Shown: positions 31,142 to 39,735 of the stretch, piece after piece
Layout of the letters: every line of letters begins with the position of its first letter
How positions within the stretch are numbered: the stretch's first letter is position 1
Assembly (NCBI GenBank): GCA_027382625.1
Contig: JAJKFJ010021351.1
Span: 1-39,735, forward strand
Direction of reading: 5' to 3'
Length of the DNA stretch: 39,735 bases
Origin: Tetmemena sp. SeJ-2015
Taxonomy: Eukaryota > Ciliophora > Spirotrichea > Sporadotrichida > Oxytrichidae
Translations under genes and position numbers: made by a program
Notes under the pieces: model-generated
Database searches by the model: none
Seen by the model: only the letters and a program-made list of their open reading frames with translations
What the model was told of the DNA's origin: nothing

Positions 31142-31484
31142 ATCATGAGCTGGCATGTGTTTACTGAGAGAGCTTTTACTTGCAATGATCGTGTTTTATT
31201 TAAGCACTGCGGGATTACTCCTTAATTACCTTTATTCCTTTTAAAAGATAATAATTTTATTTTATTAAGATAAATTCTTTTTATTAAAAAAATGATATAA
31301 ATCGATTTATAAAATAAAACATTAATTCAGAAAATTGATATATGAATATATTTTTTAATCAAGTCATTTTATATTTTTATTAAAATAAACTATGATTTAT
31401 ACATATAATATAATTATACATTTGTTCGTGTTTATATTTTTGAAACTTTAGAAAAAGATAAGAAAAATTAAATAAATTCTTAAA

Positions 31485-31520
31485 ATGGTAAAAGGAAAAC
31501 ATACTTAGCCAAAGAAATCT
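31485..31520 (+). CDS. Lys/Gln-rich protein gene, first MDS with ATG
   Basis: The ATG at 31485 gives MVKGKHTQPKKS. A 6-bp AAATCT at 31515-31520 recurs at 32202-32207, and the join keeps the frame (QPKKSCQSQKEQQTFTF). The upstream sequence is AT-rich, as expected for a 5' leader. The alternative is that the gene starts at an ATG near 32190 in the next segment. The short pointer makes this first MDS less certain than the later ones. Confidence 0.5.
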
Positions 31521-32207
31521 AAGAATAATCAAAGCTTAACAAATCTAAAAATCAAGATATTCAAAATTCTTTGATGCAATTATTTTTACCAGCATGCCAA
31601 ACAAGCTAGTATTTTTCAATAATGTTTTATTTTAAGAAATAAAAATTTAAAGAATAATTAAAAATAATTATTTTGGAAAAGTATTTGAAATTTTTAGTTT
31701 TCTTTAATTAAAATTTTGATTATATATGCTGTCTCAGTATTTAATCTTTTTGTTTTCTAAAACAAATATTTTAATTAAGCTATTTTTGCCACAAATAAAT
31801 CTTATTACTTGGGAGATTAAATTGTAAATAAACACTTAAACATTCATTGCATTTAGCTATCACAGTCATTTATTATATCATGTCGCTTATGATTACAATT
31901 ATGATAAACCTTTATAAATTTTCTCTTAATATCGCAACTTCTATTCTACTCTCTATTTTGTCCATGCTCATTTTTGTATGCTTAAATTATTAATTTAATG
32001 ACTTGAACTGGCTGTATTTATCTCTAAATATTTTTAGTTAAATTAATGGCTCCTATAATTATGATTTTATTTTTATCTTAAATTGTATCATTTTTAATTA
32101 TATGATAACCTTTTAAGTGTTAATTTGTTATTAAAAATAAAATTGTTACTGAGCTTTTAAATTGAATTTGAATTTATCTATAATAAAGGATGCAGAGAAG
32201 TAAATCT
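31521..32207 (+). other. Probable IES, 687 bp, pointer AAATCT
   Basis: AT-rich gap between the putative ATG segment and the next coding segment, bounded by AAATCT. No repeat-family member seen inside. Confidence 0.5.
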
Positions 32208-32360
32208 TGTTAATCATAAAAAGAACAGCAGACTTTCACATTCAGAGAGATACTGATGAGACTAAATAAATCTAAAAACAATTTATTTAATTAGGACAAT
32301 CCTAACGATGTTTAAACTATAGCTAATGCTCTCAATTCACTCATTGAACAAGCACAAATT
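32202..32360 (+). CDS. Lys/Gln-rich protein gene, MDS 2
   Basis: Reads KSCQSQKEQQTFTFREILMR, LNKSKNNLFNQDNPNDVQTI, ANALNSLIEQAQI. It ends in ACAAATT (32354-32360), which recurs at 32418-32424. The frame matches on both sides of that 64-bp IES, which is strong evidence that this is the real phase. Function unknown. Confidence 0.75.
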
Positions 32361-32424
32361 ATTTATATAAAACTTATTATATTTTGATAAATTTGTTTTT
32401 ACAATTTATAGTAATTAACAAATT
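32361..32424 (+). other. Short IES, 64 bp, pointer ACAAATT
   Basis: ACAAATT at 32354-32360 and 32418-32424. Excision joins SLIEQAQI to SVQMSSHFTYL in frame. The interior is almost pure A/T. Confidence 0.82.
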
Positions 32425-32971
32425 TCAGTCCAAATGTCCTCACATTTCACCTATCTTCAAATTCCTAATTAAGTTTCATCTTATAAAGAATCTAAGCAGA
32501 GTTATACAGTTCAATATGATATTGTAGCCCTAGTTAAACTTCCTTATTCCAAGTTATAACTGGAGGAGACTTGACTTTCAAACTAAGCAAGTCAACGTTA
32601 GAAATCTTAAGAGTGAAGCAATCACCATCAACAGACACAAACCTTATAACAAGAAACTACTAAGAAGTCAACTCAGCAAAATGAAAAAATAAGAACAATA
32701 ATACAAAAATAATAAGAAAAAAAATAAGAGACAAGAGCAAGAAGTTATTACTCATGATATATAGAATTTCGCCATTTTAAAATCAGAAGTTGTATAAATT
32801 TGCAATATTAATTCTGAAATTTAATATTATGTAAAATAAATGTAAAATGAACAATTAATTAAAAATTAAAATAATATCCCATTTCTCGAATGTATTTTTA
32901 TGATCCGCTTATACGATGATAGGGAAGATAGAATTAGGTTATCATGGAATACCTTCACTAATAAAAATGAT
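32418..32971 (+). CDS. Lys/Gln-rich protein gene, MDS 3 (possibly two MDSs)
   Basis: Starts QISVQMSSHFTYLQIPNQV, SSYKESKQSYTVQYDIVALV, KLPYSKLQLEE. It then needs frame changes near 32565 and near the A runs at 32683-32695 to continue as YKNNKKKNKRQEQEVITHD, QNFAILKSEVV and, after an AT-rich patch, FLECIFMIRLYDDREDRIRL then SWNTFTNKND. The AT-rich patch at about 32795-32880 is open in the same frame but not protein-like, so a further IES may be hidden there. The right pointer AAAAATGAT is firm. The highly basic poly-Lys/Gln middle suggests a disordered region. Confidence 0.65.
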
Positions 32972-33063
32972 TTTATTTAAATAAGTAACTGATAAGATTT
33001 CGTTTTATTAAATTAAGATAAGTTTTAAAGCAATGGGACTTTGAAAGATGAAAGAAAAATGAT
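32972..33063 (+). other. Short IES, 92 bp, pointer AAAAATGAT
   Basis: The 9-bp AAAAATGAT at 32963-32971 and 33055-33063. Excision joins SWNTFTNKND to HLQLKSTFIREILV in frame. Confidence 0.85.
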
Positions 33064-33318
33064 CATCTTTAGTTAAAGTCAACATTCATAAGAGAGATAT
33101 TGGTTACTTTCTACATGAACCAACTTTTTGCTGAATATACTCGTGTTAGCAAGATTAAATACGAATTTTAATTTAGAAGTATAGAATTGATTCAGAAAAA
33201 TATTCAAGAAATTAACAGAGTGAGATGCAACAACTAAAATATATAGTTTAAAGTTATAAACTTGCCCAAGGACATAAAATAAAGCTAATAGTTGGAGATA
33301 ATATCTACAATTTAGCAA
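33055..33318 (+). CDS. Lys/Gln-rich protein gene, MDS
   Basis: Reads KNDHLQLKSTFIREILVTFY, MNQLFAEYTRVSKIKYEFQ, FRSIELIQKNIQEINRVRCN, NQNIQFKVINLPKDIKQSQQ, LEIISTIQQ. It is open with no TGA, and alternates hydrophobic and charged residues like a helical domain. The right edge TAGCAA (33313-33318) recurs at 33588-33593 in the same phase. Family unknown. Confidence 0.75.
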
Positions 33319-33593
33319 CAAAAAAGTATGTTTGCATCTTTTTTTCCTTTAAAATTGTATTTATAGAACTATATAAATTTAAAAATGGTATCGTCATTTT
33401 ATCTTTAAATACTTTAAGTTTAAGAGAGCTCCAGTTACTCATCTTATGTCAATAAGAAATGAATTAGACTGTTTATGATTTTCTTGCTTTTATAAAAAAA
33501 ATGATATAAAAGAAGATTTAATAGATAGCTTTAAGTTGAAAAAATGTCATAGTAAAAGATAGATTTAGGCTTCCATTTAAACACTAGTAGCAA
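33319..33593 (+). other. Probable IES, 275 bp, pointer TAGCAA
   Basis: TAGCAA at 33313-33318 and 33588-33593, phase-compatible. A 6-bp pointer is moderate evidence. The frame upstream of 33588 is open too, so the true junction could be somewhat further left. Confidence 0.6.
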
Positions 33594-33899
33594 ATTTAAG
33601 ACGATTAATAAAGTGAAATATCAAATCCTTCTAACTCATCCAAACACATCAATTCTTCAAGAACAAATTAATTTAAAACTATGGATTTAACTAAAAGATA
33701 AAAGATCAAGCCTTTTCAGATCATTAAGAATGGTCCTACTTCTGATCTAACTCCACATGCAGTCAAAAAAGGAAAATTAATGAGAGAGCAGAAAGCTTTT
33801 ATCAATGATCTACACCAAAAGGCAAGAGCACAATAAAAAGAAATAGATAAGCTTAAGAGAGTTGCATCTAAGACCTAAATCTACAAAGAATAATAATGA
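33588..33899 (+). CDS. Lys/Gln-rich protein gene, terminal MDS with stop
   Basis: Reads QIQDDQQSEISNPSNSSKH, INSSRTNQFKTMDLTKRQK, IKPFQIIKNGPTSDLTPHAV, KKGKLMREQKAFINDLHQKA, RAQQKEIDKLKRVASKTQIY, then KEQQ and TGA (33897-33899). A polar, Ser/Asn-rich linker is followed by a basic helical C terminus. The long uninterrupted frame ending in TGA is good evidence for the ciliate code and for the gene's 3' end. Confidence 0.78.
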
Positions 33900-34369
33900 G
33901 AAATACCCATTTCTTGAGGAGCTATGTAGCCAATTTTAAAAAGTAATTTTTTAACTTTGTTTGGAACTATGATAATTTATTTGTTCAAATCAAAGGATAG
34001 ATTTTATAAGAGATATAATTAGCTTGATGATACTTCAGAATGACTGATTTCTTTATTTCTTACTATTTATTGAAAGCAATCAAATATTTTCAAGAATTAA
34101 CAAAAATATTTAAATTTATAGTTGCACTATTTAAAATATTAAAAGTTAGATTTACGTTAAATTTAAATCAAATTAAATTACATAATTATAGGATTAAATT
34201 TTAATTATAACAATTTATTGATAAAAATTGAAATTTATTTAATAAAATTTTTAAATTGATTCTAAGAATTGTCAATGAAATTAATTTACAATTTAATTAA
34301 AATGGAATAAAAGAGTTGCAGTCGAAGTGTGTCCAAATTAAATAATTATTATTTTTAGATTCAGCTTGA
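33900..34369. other. AT-rich spacer, no gene seen
   Basis: AT-rich sequence between the gene end and the inverted repeat B copy. Nothing assignable. Confidence 0.5.
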
Positions 34370-34620
34370 ACTCTAAATACTTTATATCCTAAAAGCCTTT
34401 GATCAGATGAACTCAGTCAAAGTTATAAAAGAAGTTAAATTAAAGTTCATATTTGTGAATAAATGTGCACATCATATCTTGTTGTTGAGACGTGATATGA
34501 AGTTGATTAAAGAAGAAGCTCATATTAATTTTTGATATGATATCGAGCAAGCTGCAGGTCAGGATGTCAATGAGTGATTTAACTCCCTCAAAGTTGCCCA
34601 ATCCCATATTTTAATAAAGT
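34370..34620 (-). repeat. Repeat family B, copy 6 (minus orientation, partial)
   Basis: In the minus sense it shares the repeat B blocks CAGCTTG...CGATATCATATC, ACTCATTTTAATTTTT-like, and CTCAGTCAA-AGTTATAA in the correct order. It is the only copy in this orientation. A coding-like plus-strand frame here is an accident of the repeat. Confidence 0.65.
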
Positions 34621-35084
34621 TTTGTATAATAAATTTTTTTAAATGGTCACTATAAATAAAATTAAGTTTATTTTTTTACGAAAAATTTATCAAATTTTAG
34701 TTTTTAAAAATTATTTAAACTATAAAATCCCTCATCGAATAAATTATAATAATTTAAAGAAATGAATATCATGTTTTGTTTTTTAATAAAAAATTATTTA
34801 TCAATTTTTAAATAACTTAAATCTGCTAAGTAGATTATAATATTTATTAAGTATGAGAAAGTAATATTAAACTAGTTTATGATATAAAATCTAAAATACC
34901 GTACAATGATGCAAGATTATTTAATATAAATATCTCCCAGTTAATGCAAAAATTTTCGTTTACCTTCTCTAATTTATTTTACTTCTGTTCTATTTTGATA
35001 ATTAAAGTTGCATTTTAAAAAACACGCTATTTTTTCTTAAATAAATTACTTTTAAATATGATATAAAGGAATTGTTTTAATTCT
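34621..35084. other. AT-rich spacer
   Basis: AT-rich with no distinct coding signal. The 3' end of the minus-strand gene at 35085 is not located and may extend into this stretch. Confidence 0.45.
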
Positions 35085-35455
35085 TTCTATATTGGATAAT
35101 CTTGGATATACTTGTGATCAGCAGAATAAATAAATATGGTATAATCTTCTTGATTTGAGTCTGCCATATCAGAAAGGGATTGATCTTGCTGCTGCCTTTT
35201 GAACTAATTGTTTGCACCTCCTAATCGATATTAGAGTTATTCTTAAATTTAAAATAACAATCTTCATTGTTGGTTTGATTCTCTCCAGTCCCAAATCTTC
35301 CAGAGTATTGTGCATTTTCTTTAGAAATTTTAGTGTGCAGTTTAACTTAGCTTATGTTGTTATAGTTTGTACTACTTGCCTAATTCTAAAGAACTGGAGT
35401 CACCATTGATTCATCTTATTCTATCATTGAAAATTCACTCTTCTGTGGTTGATAC
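35085..35455 (-). CDS. Polar C-terminal region of the membrane protein gene
   Basis: On the minus strand, from the pointer GTATCAA: YQPQKSEFSMIEQDESMVT, PVLQNQASSTNYNNISQVKL, HTKISKENAQYSGRFGTGEN, QTNNEDCYFKFKNNSNIDQE, VQTISSK. After one missing base in the T run at 35197-35200 it continues RQQQDQSLSDMADSNQEDY and TIFIYSADHKYIQDYPIQKE. It is a Gln/Asn/Ser-rich, probably disordered cytoplasmic tail. Joining at GTATCAA with the 35939-36835 segment is in frame. The stop codon was not identified because the frame stays open into AT-rich DNA. Confidence 0.72.
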
Positions 35456-35945
35456 CCATAGAATCTTCCATCCTGCTTAATCATTCAAACATATAACAAA
35501 ATCTAATAGAGAAAAATAATGTATTATTATAATTAAAATAGGTGATTTATTAAAATAATAAATGGAGAGTTGCAGCTTCGTGGCTGTTTAAATCATAATT
35601 CCCCCCCTGATCTGAAGCTTGATCGATTGAAAATCAAAAAATAATGTGAGTTTCTATTTTTAACTACTTCGTTGCACCTACCAGCAGTGAGATCTGAAGC
35701 TCGCATGAAATTTAATTTTCGGAAATCAGCTTTTACTTAACTTTGTTGCTTATGACTCTATTAAGCGATCCTACACAGAAATTGCAAGGAAAAAATTCTT
35801 AGAATTTGATGCTGAATCGAATGGTCTTTATTTAAATCTGACACACTTCAACAGTCACTTATTTACTCCATTTTAATTTAATATATAATTTAATTCTCTT
35901 TTTTATTAAATTCTCAGCTAAATTAATTTAGCTCTCTCTTGATAC
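35456..35945 (-). other. 490-bp IES made mostly of repeat B, pointer TTGATAC
   Basis: TTGATAC (plus strand) at 35449-35455 and 35939-35945. Excision joins TKLTMGLYQ to PQKSEFSM on the minus strand. Repeat B copy 5 fills 35532-35920, leaving only about 95 bp of other sequence. Confidence 0.85.
35532..35920 (+). repeat. Repeat family B, copy 5
   Basis: Starts AAAATAGGTGATTTATTAAA, includes AATGGAGAGTTGCAGCTTCG, ATCTGAAGCTTGATCGATTG and AGAAATTGCAAGGAAAAAAT, and ends ATTAAATTCTCAGCTA. Full length, inside the 490-bp IES. Confidence 0.85.
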
Positions 35946-36835
35946 AGCCCCATTGTAAGTTTGGTTGAAGGGAAATGTGATAATTACTTTTGAGCTATCT
36001 TACTTCCATGAAGAGTAAAATCTTAGGACACATCTGATTCCATACGATTGAAGAACTCAGTTTACTTTCCCTTGGTATCACCTCGAGTAACTCCACCTCC
36101 TGAATTAATTTAACTCAAGGACATTTCAGATCTATCATTAGCCAAGGCAAGCATTCCATACTTTTATATTGCTTTCTCCCTGTCCTCATCATTTTGTTCT
36201 CCTTACTCCATTACTACCTTAGCCTTGATTCTATTTTGCTTTTTCTTTGATTATTTATTTTTTATTTGATACGATCCTGTTTGTTATGACTTGCACTATC
36301 CTTTTACTAAATCCTTGTGGCTTTTATTAAGGTCATTATGAAATGACTGAGCAGCCTGATCCTCCTGGATAAGAGTGGCAGTGGTTGCATCGTTTTCACC
36401 TGAATAGTCATTAAAGCTCTCTATGTTGTTCTTGCTACGGGTGTTCAGATACTGAAATATGAAGATCACTAAGATCGGTAAACACTCTCCCAACAACAAC
36501 AAAGAGCATATAATCACTGAGTACCACACAATGTGATCACTTTAAAATGTCTAAAATTATTACTTACCCAAAATATAAACAAAACCTACCTTAAACGAAG
36601 AGTAGTCTGCAAACTGGTAAAAGTTAAACAACAATCTAAAAATAAAAGACCCAGAAAAAATCCCCAACAGAAACAACATTTGCTTCTTCTCTTTTGTAAA
36701 CGAGCCTTGGTATTTGTCAAACACTAACAGCTTCAGGCTTATTGTTGATCCAATCAAGCAAATCGAAGTTATCAGATATTCATGCATTAAAAAATTAAGG
36801 AAATCAGATATTAAATTTTTATTTGGAAAATACAA
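35939..36835 (-). CDS. THH1/TOM1/TOM3-like membrane protein, central MDS
   Basis: The minus strand is open for 299 codons. It begins YFPNKNLISDFLNFLMHEYL and has at least three hydrophobic segments: YLITSICLIGSTISLKLLVF, KKQMLFLLGIFSGSFIFRLL and VWYSVIICSLLLLGECLPIL-VIFIFQYL. The last, with Gly-Glu-x-x-Pro inside a helix followed by an FxxxYLN exit, resembles the seventh helix of THH1/TOM1/TOM3-type seven-helix proteins (usually 'E-x-x-P'). After the membrane part comes a charged tail (ESFNDYSGENDATTATLIQE, KAKVVMEQGEQNDEDREKA, FNRMESDVSQDFTLHGSK). A GTAGGT...TTTTAG stretch (about 36558-36596) could be a 39-nt in-frame intron. N-terminal helices should lie in upstream MDSs. Confidence 0.68.
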
Positions 36836-36988
36836 AGTTAGTGTAGATTAAATCGTAACCATAAAAAATATATTAATTTCTTATATTATAAATTAGAAGT
36901 ATTTTTTTTAGCAATATATGATAGCGATGCACAATGAAACACTAAATTATTTAATAAAATCTCAAATTCAATTTTACCTTATTTACAA
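36836..36988 (-). other. Probable IES, 153 bp, pointer TACAA
   Basis: TACAA (plus strand; TTGTA on minus) at 36831-36835 and 36984-36988. Excision gives PKMFDNLYFPNKNLISDF in frame on the minus strand. Five bases is a short pointer. Confidence 0.6.
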
Positions 36989-37035
36989 GTTATCAAACAT
37001 TTTAGGCCATTCTTCAGGGTCTTAATACTAATTAA
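36984..37035 (-). CDS. THH1/TOM1/TOM3-like membrane protein, upstream MDS
   Basis: A short minus-strand segment reads DPEEWPKMFDNL and joins the central MDS in frame at TTGTA. Its upstream edge is unclear and no earlier MDS with the N-terminal helices was located between here and repeat A copy 3. The assignment rests on the phase match and the protein-like peptide. Confidence 0.5.
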
Positions 37036-37611
37036 ATATTATATAATCTTTTAATTTTAGAATTATAAGGATCAATTATGCTGTTTTTTATCGAAATTTA
37101 AAGCTTTTTAAATTATTTAAGTTTCTGCCATTGCTAAATTTATTTATTTTTATTGCTATAACCTTTCATATTTAATAAAGTTATATTTTAGTTATAAAAT
37201 ATAAGATAATAGTGCTTATAATAAGTTTTAAAGAAGATTATTAGGATTAATTCAGCAGCAATAAATTAAGTCCTTCATTACTTTATGCTCACTCTCTTTA
37301 TTATAGGAACTTAATTTATTTAATAATTTGAAAAATAAAAGAAGAGTCAATATTTTAAATCAAATTTTTATATTTTCTAGTAATATTAAAAACGATAGAT
37401 ATTTCATTTATACTTCCAAACTTTGGAAATAATTGCACAAGAACTTAAATTATAAAATAATTTATGAAGAGATATTTTTATTATTACTATTGCCAATTTA
37501 TATCATGATAAGTTTATTGATAATTGTATTTAACAACTTCTTATGTTTAAGTTTTTAATTTAATGATATACAAATTTATTATATATTAATAAATTAATTA
37601 TTAAATTAGAA
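37036..37611. other. AT-rich spacer, no clear gene
   Basis: Extremely AT-rich. N-terminal MDSs of the minus-strand membrane protein may be hidden here, but I could not identify any. Confidence 0.4.
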
Positions 37612-38250
37612 TGTTAAAATCAACGTGACGCCTAAATCTTCTAGGCTAGGGTAGAGAGATTAGCAAGGTATTACTCAATATCCCTGACCTTGCGTTTGCC
37701 CTCTAGAGCCGATCTAGTTTAGTAATCGTTGCAAGAGCTGTAGTGTGTCTAATAGAGAAGCGAGGATTGTAGCGAGCCCTATGCCCCAAACCTTAGCCTT
37801 TGGCTCTAGATTAGGGACCTCCCATTGAAGGAGTTATGGGACCCTAACAAGGAGCAAGTTTGAGGTGGAATTCCTCAATGGAACTCGGGGAGGTAGGTGT
37901 AGGAGTATGTCACACATAGTACTCACAGACGCAGCCATTGAAGGTGCGCATGTAAGGCTTGACAACTAGCTTATGCACAACCAATACTACTTAATGGTGA
38001 TCACCTAGCACAAAGGATTCATACTGATAAAATTAATTTAGGAAGCCTGTTACTTTTTTTATCTTTTTGCTATATTAACCAATGCCGGATTTAAGGTTTT
38101 TGCGCCAGGTGATGCTTGCAGATTTAGATGTATTGAGAGTGGGAACAGACGAAGAAGTGATATTTGAAGTAGCAAACGGATTTTCTCTCGTTCAAAAATG
38201 GGTGTTGCCTGATAACTGATTAACCTCGTCGTGGGCTTACAAGTTTTTTA
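37612..38250 (+). repeat. Repeat family A, copy 3
   Basis: This is the best-preserved copy. The first 130 bp match copy 1 (AACGTGACGCC, GGCTAGGGTAG, CCGATCTAGTTTAGTAATC). The middle and 3' parts match copy 2 (GTGTGTCTAATAGAG, GTACTCACAGACGCAGCC, GCAGATTTAGATGTATTGAG, GGATTTTCTCTCGTTC). About 630 bp; no coding potential recognised. Confidence 0.75.
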
Positions 38251-38423
38251 GAGGGCGAGGCTACATCTGTTTTGATTTTGTTTATTTATACTCCAGGGGT
38301 TCACTCTTTAACAAAATAAATTTAAGTTCTTAATAATTCTTTTTTAATAAAATACTCAGAGAGTAGTTGAGAAAACGCTATCGAGTAGTATAGATAGAGT
38401 CCCAAAACGACTCCCATTTTAAC

Positions 38424-38567
38424 ATGAACAATTATTTATACTTTAAAAAAACAGAGATTATAACAGCAAGACAATATTAATGCTTTTACTCTTCAGAGGT
38501 CTTATTTTGGATTATTAAATCAATTAGAATTGCCAGAATACAGTCTCCGCTCATTACCAACAATCAA
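38424..38567 (+). CDS. Unknown gene at right edge, first MDS
   Basis: The ATG at 38424 gives MNNYLYFKK. With one A fewer in the run at 38445-38451 it continues QRLQQQDNINAFTLQRSYF, GLLNQLELPEYSLRSLPTI. It ends in AATCAA (38562-38567), repeated at 39359-39364; the join keeps the frame (SLPTINLIFKEKACFLK). The start is favoured because AT-rich sequence with stops lies upstream and the N terminus is polar. Family unknown. Confidence 0.65.
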
Positions 38568-39364
38568 AATATCAAATACCTAAATATTTAACCACATTCC
38601 TATTTATTTTTAATCCATAATCCTAAATTATTTTTTTTTTTTTTTGGGTTATTTGGATATACATTAAAAGCAACAAATAGTATTTAAAATATTTCTATCT
38701 AATTTTAAAGTATTAATTAATTTATAAGATGAATATGATTAGAGTTGTTTAACAAAGGGTTATATATTAAATCGAAGATAGTTTAAAACTATATGTTTAT
38801 AAATTGAAGTAGGGAGCGAGATCCCACCAGATCAATGGCAAGAGAATAATGAGTTTGTCTTTTAGTTTGAGTGTCTGATTTTGAGCAGTTGTCTGAGGAG
38901 GTCTTCTGGATGCTGCAGTCAGAGAGAGTTCTTATTGAGTATGGGGTTGATCTTATTCTAATTGGTGTTCAAAGGTACTCAAATGCAAGCATACTTTACA
39001 TAAAAAATTAGCAGTCTCTGTTAGGGATGCCTTACTTGTCTTGGACTCTTGAGTCGTCTGTGGTCACCTTCAAGTTTTAGAAGTTTATTGCTGTTGTTGT
39101 TAGACATTTAAATTAAGAGTTAATTTAAAGCCTAATATAATTAATTCAAATTAACAAAAAGCAAGGTAGTTTTGATATGAATTAGTAAAAAGCTGAGTTT
39201 TAGTACCAGTCTGTCATTTCTTTGTCTTTATTCTTCAAAGCTATATCCATTGTATTACCTATATACAATCCTAACCAATAATTTTAACTTCGAAGTTTTA
39301 TTTATTTAAAATTTTAAATCAATTTATTTTTATTCACAGTTCTAAAAAAAATGCCACAAATCAA
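38568..39364 (+). other. 797-bp IES with repeat C, pointer AATCAA
   Basis: AATCAA at 38562-38567 and 39359-39364. Excision restores the frame of the right-edge gene. Repeat C copy 3 occupies about half of it. Confidence 0.72.
38738..39145 (+). repeat. Repeat family C, copy 3
   Basis: AGAGTTGTTTAACAAAGGG, GAAGATAGTTTAAAACTAT, GGGAGCGAGATCCCACC, GTCAGAGAGAGTTCTTATTG, GCAAGCATACTTTACA and CAGTCTCTGTTAGGGATGCC align with copies 1 and 2. It lies within an IES. Confidence 0.8.
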
Positions 39365-39735
39365 TCTCATATTTAAAGAGAAGGCTTGTTTTCTGAAATT
39401 AAATAAAGATGTTGTCAAATAAAAGAATTTAAACTGAATTAAAGAGCAACCCCGTAAGATTATAAATAGAGTATTTGAATTACTAGAATAACCTATGACG
39501 CTACTAGTGGCTACGGTATCTCCATTAGGACCGAGAAATCTAGGCACTCGATCAAGCTAGCAACCCCTCTAACAACTTCTCTGAACGACTGACGAAGTTA
39601 ACCCCAAAAAACCTCAGTTTTTGCCGCTTAATCTTGGCGGATTAATTTCTTGGTACTCCTTATTTGGAAAACACTCCAAAGGAGGTGATACCTTAAAATG
39701 ACATAGTGTAGAATAATGCCAGGGTTTAGCCTAAA
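39359..39735 (+). CDS. Unknown gene at right edge, second MDS (runs off window)
   Basis: From the pointer the frame reads INLIFKEKACFLKLNKDVVK then QKNLN, meets a TGA at about 39432, and continues in the same phase as IKEQPRKIINRVFELLE. Other frames then give TYDATSGYGISIRTEKSRHS and, after one base too many in the C run at 39564-39567, SNNFSERLTKLTPKNLSFC, RLILADQFLGTPYLENTPK, EVIPQNDIVQNNARVQPK to the window end. Repeated frame changes fit base-calling indels or a decaying gene; a true early stop at the TGA is a further option. No domain recognised. Confidence 0.55.

Noticed and set aside
34370..34538. Plus-strand coding-like frame (VKVIKEVKLKFIFVNK..., ending in TGA)
   Set aside because: The DNA is an inverted copy of repeat family B. 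The frame is an accident of TGA-only stops in a repeat.
36535..36568. GTAAGT donor with TTTTAG or AAAG acceptor as an intron in the membrane protein gene
   Set aside because: Neither the 17- nor the 28-nt option keeps the frame, and the sequence reads through in frame. A 39-nt alternative beginning GTAGGT would keep the frame and is mentioned only as a possibility.

Overview
The window looks like germline (micronuclear) DNA of a spirotrich ciliate, most likely a hypotrich of the Oxytricha/Stylonychia kind. Conventional ORFs are almost absent. When TAA and TAG are read as glutamine and TGA as the only stop, protein-like segments appear on both strands. Many of these stop dead in AT-rich DNA and resume hundreds of bases later, in frame, at a short direct repeat present at both edges. 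That is the signature of macronuclear-destined segments (MDSs) separated by internal eliminated sequences (IESs) with pointer repeats. I found junctions of 3 to 11 bp that restore the frame. The clearest are CAAATTCTAAT, AGCAAGCAG, AAAAATGAT, GTTGCTAA, ACAAATT, GCTTTCA and GTATCAA. All recognised genes are in linear order; I found no proven scrambling. || Layout. 1-7.3 kb: an AIG1/GIMAP-type GTPase gene on the minus strand in three MDSs (5900 to 2347). Its IESs carry copies of an interspersed repeat (family B), one split by a 1.5 kb foldback element. 7.3-13.3 kb: repeats (family A, a near-perfect palindrome, GC-rich islands, a decayed foldback copy) and no convincing gene. 13.3-19.1 kb: broken coding segments on both strands (unknown genes, and a fragment with a kinase-like HRDIK motif), plus a third large palindrome. 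19.1-22.8 kb: repeat C, a TTG tract and AT-rich DNA. 22.8-29.7 kb: a coiled-coil gene in six MDSs. Its 2.8 kb third IES carries two repeats and two coding segments of an apparently different gene. 31.5-33.9 kb: a lysine/glutamine-rich gene in at least five MDSs with IESs as short as 64 bp. 35.1-37.0 kb, minus strand: a membrane protein resembling the C-terminal half of the THH1/TOM1/TOM3 seven-helix family; one of its IESs consists mostly of a repeat B copy. 38.4 kb to the right edge: a gene start, an IES with repeat C, and a second MDS running off the window. || Two cautions. Several coding segments change frame at homopolymer runs, which suggests either long-read consensus errors or pseudogenes. 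Also, TGA-only open frames are common by chance in AT-rich DNA, so segments without pointer support are given low confidence. No rRNA, tRNA, CRISPR array or bacterial-type regulatory site was recognised.
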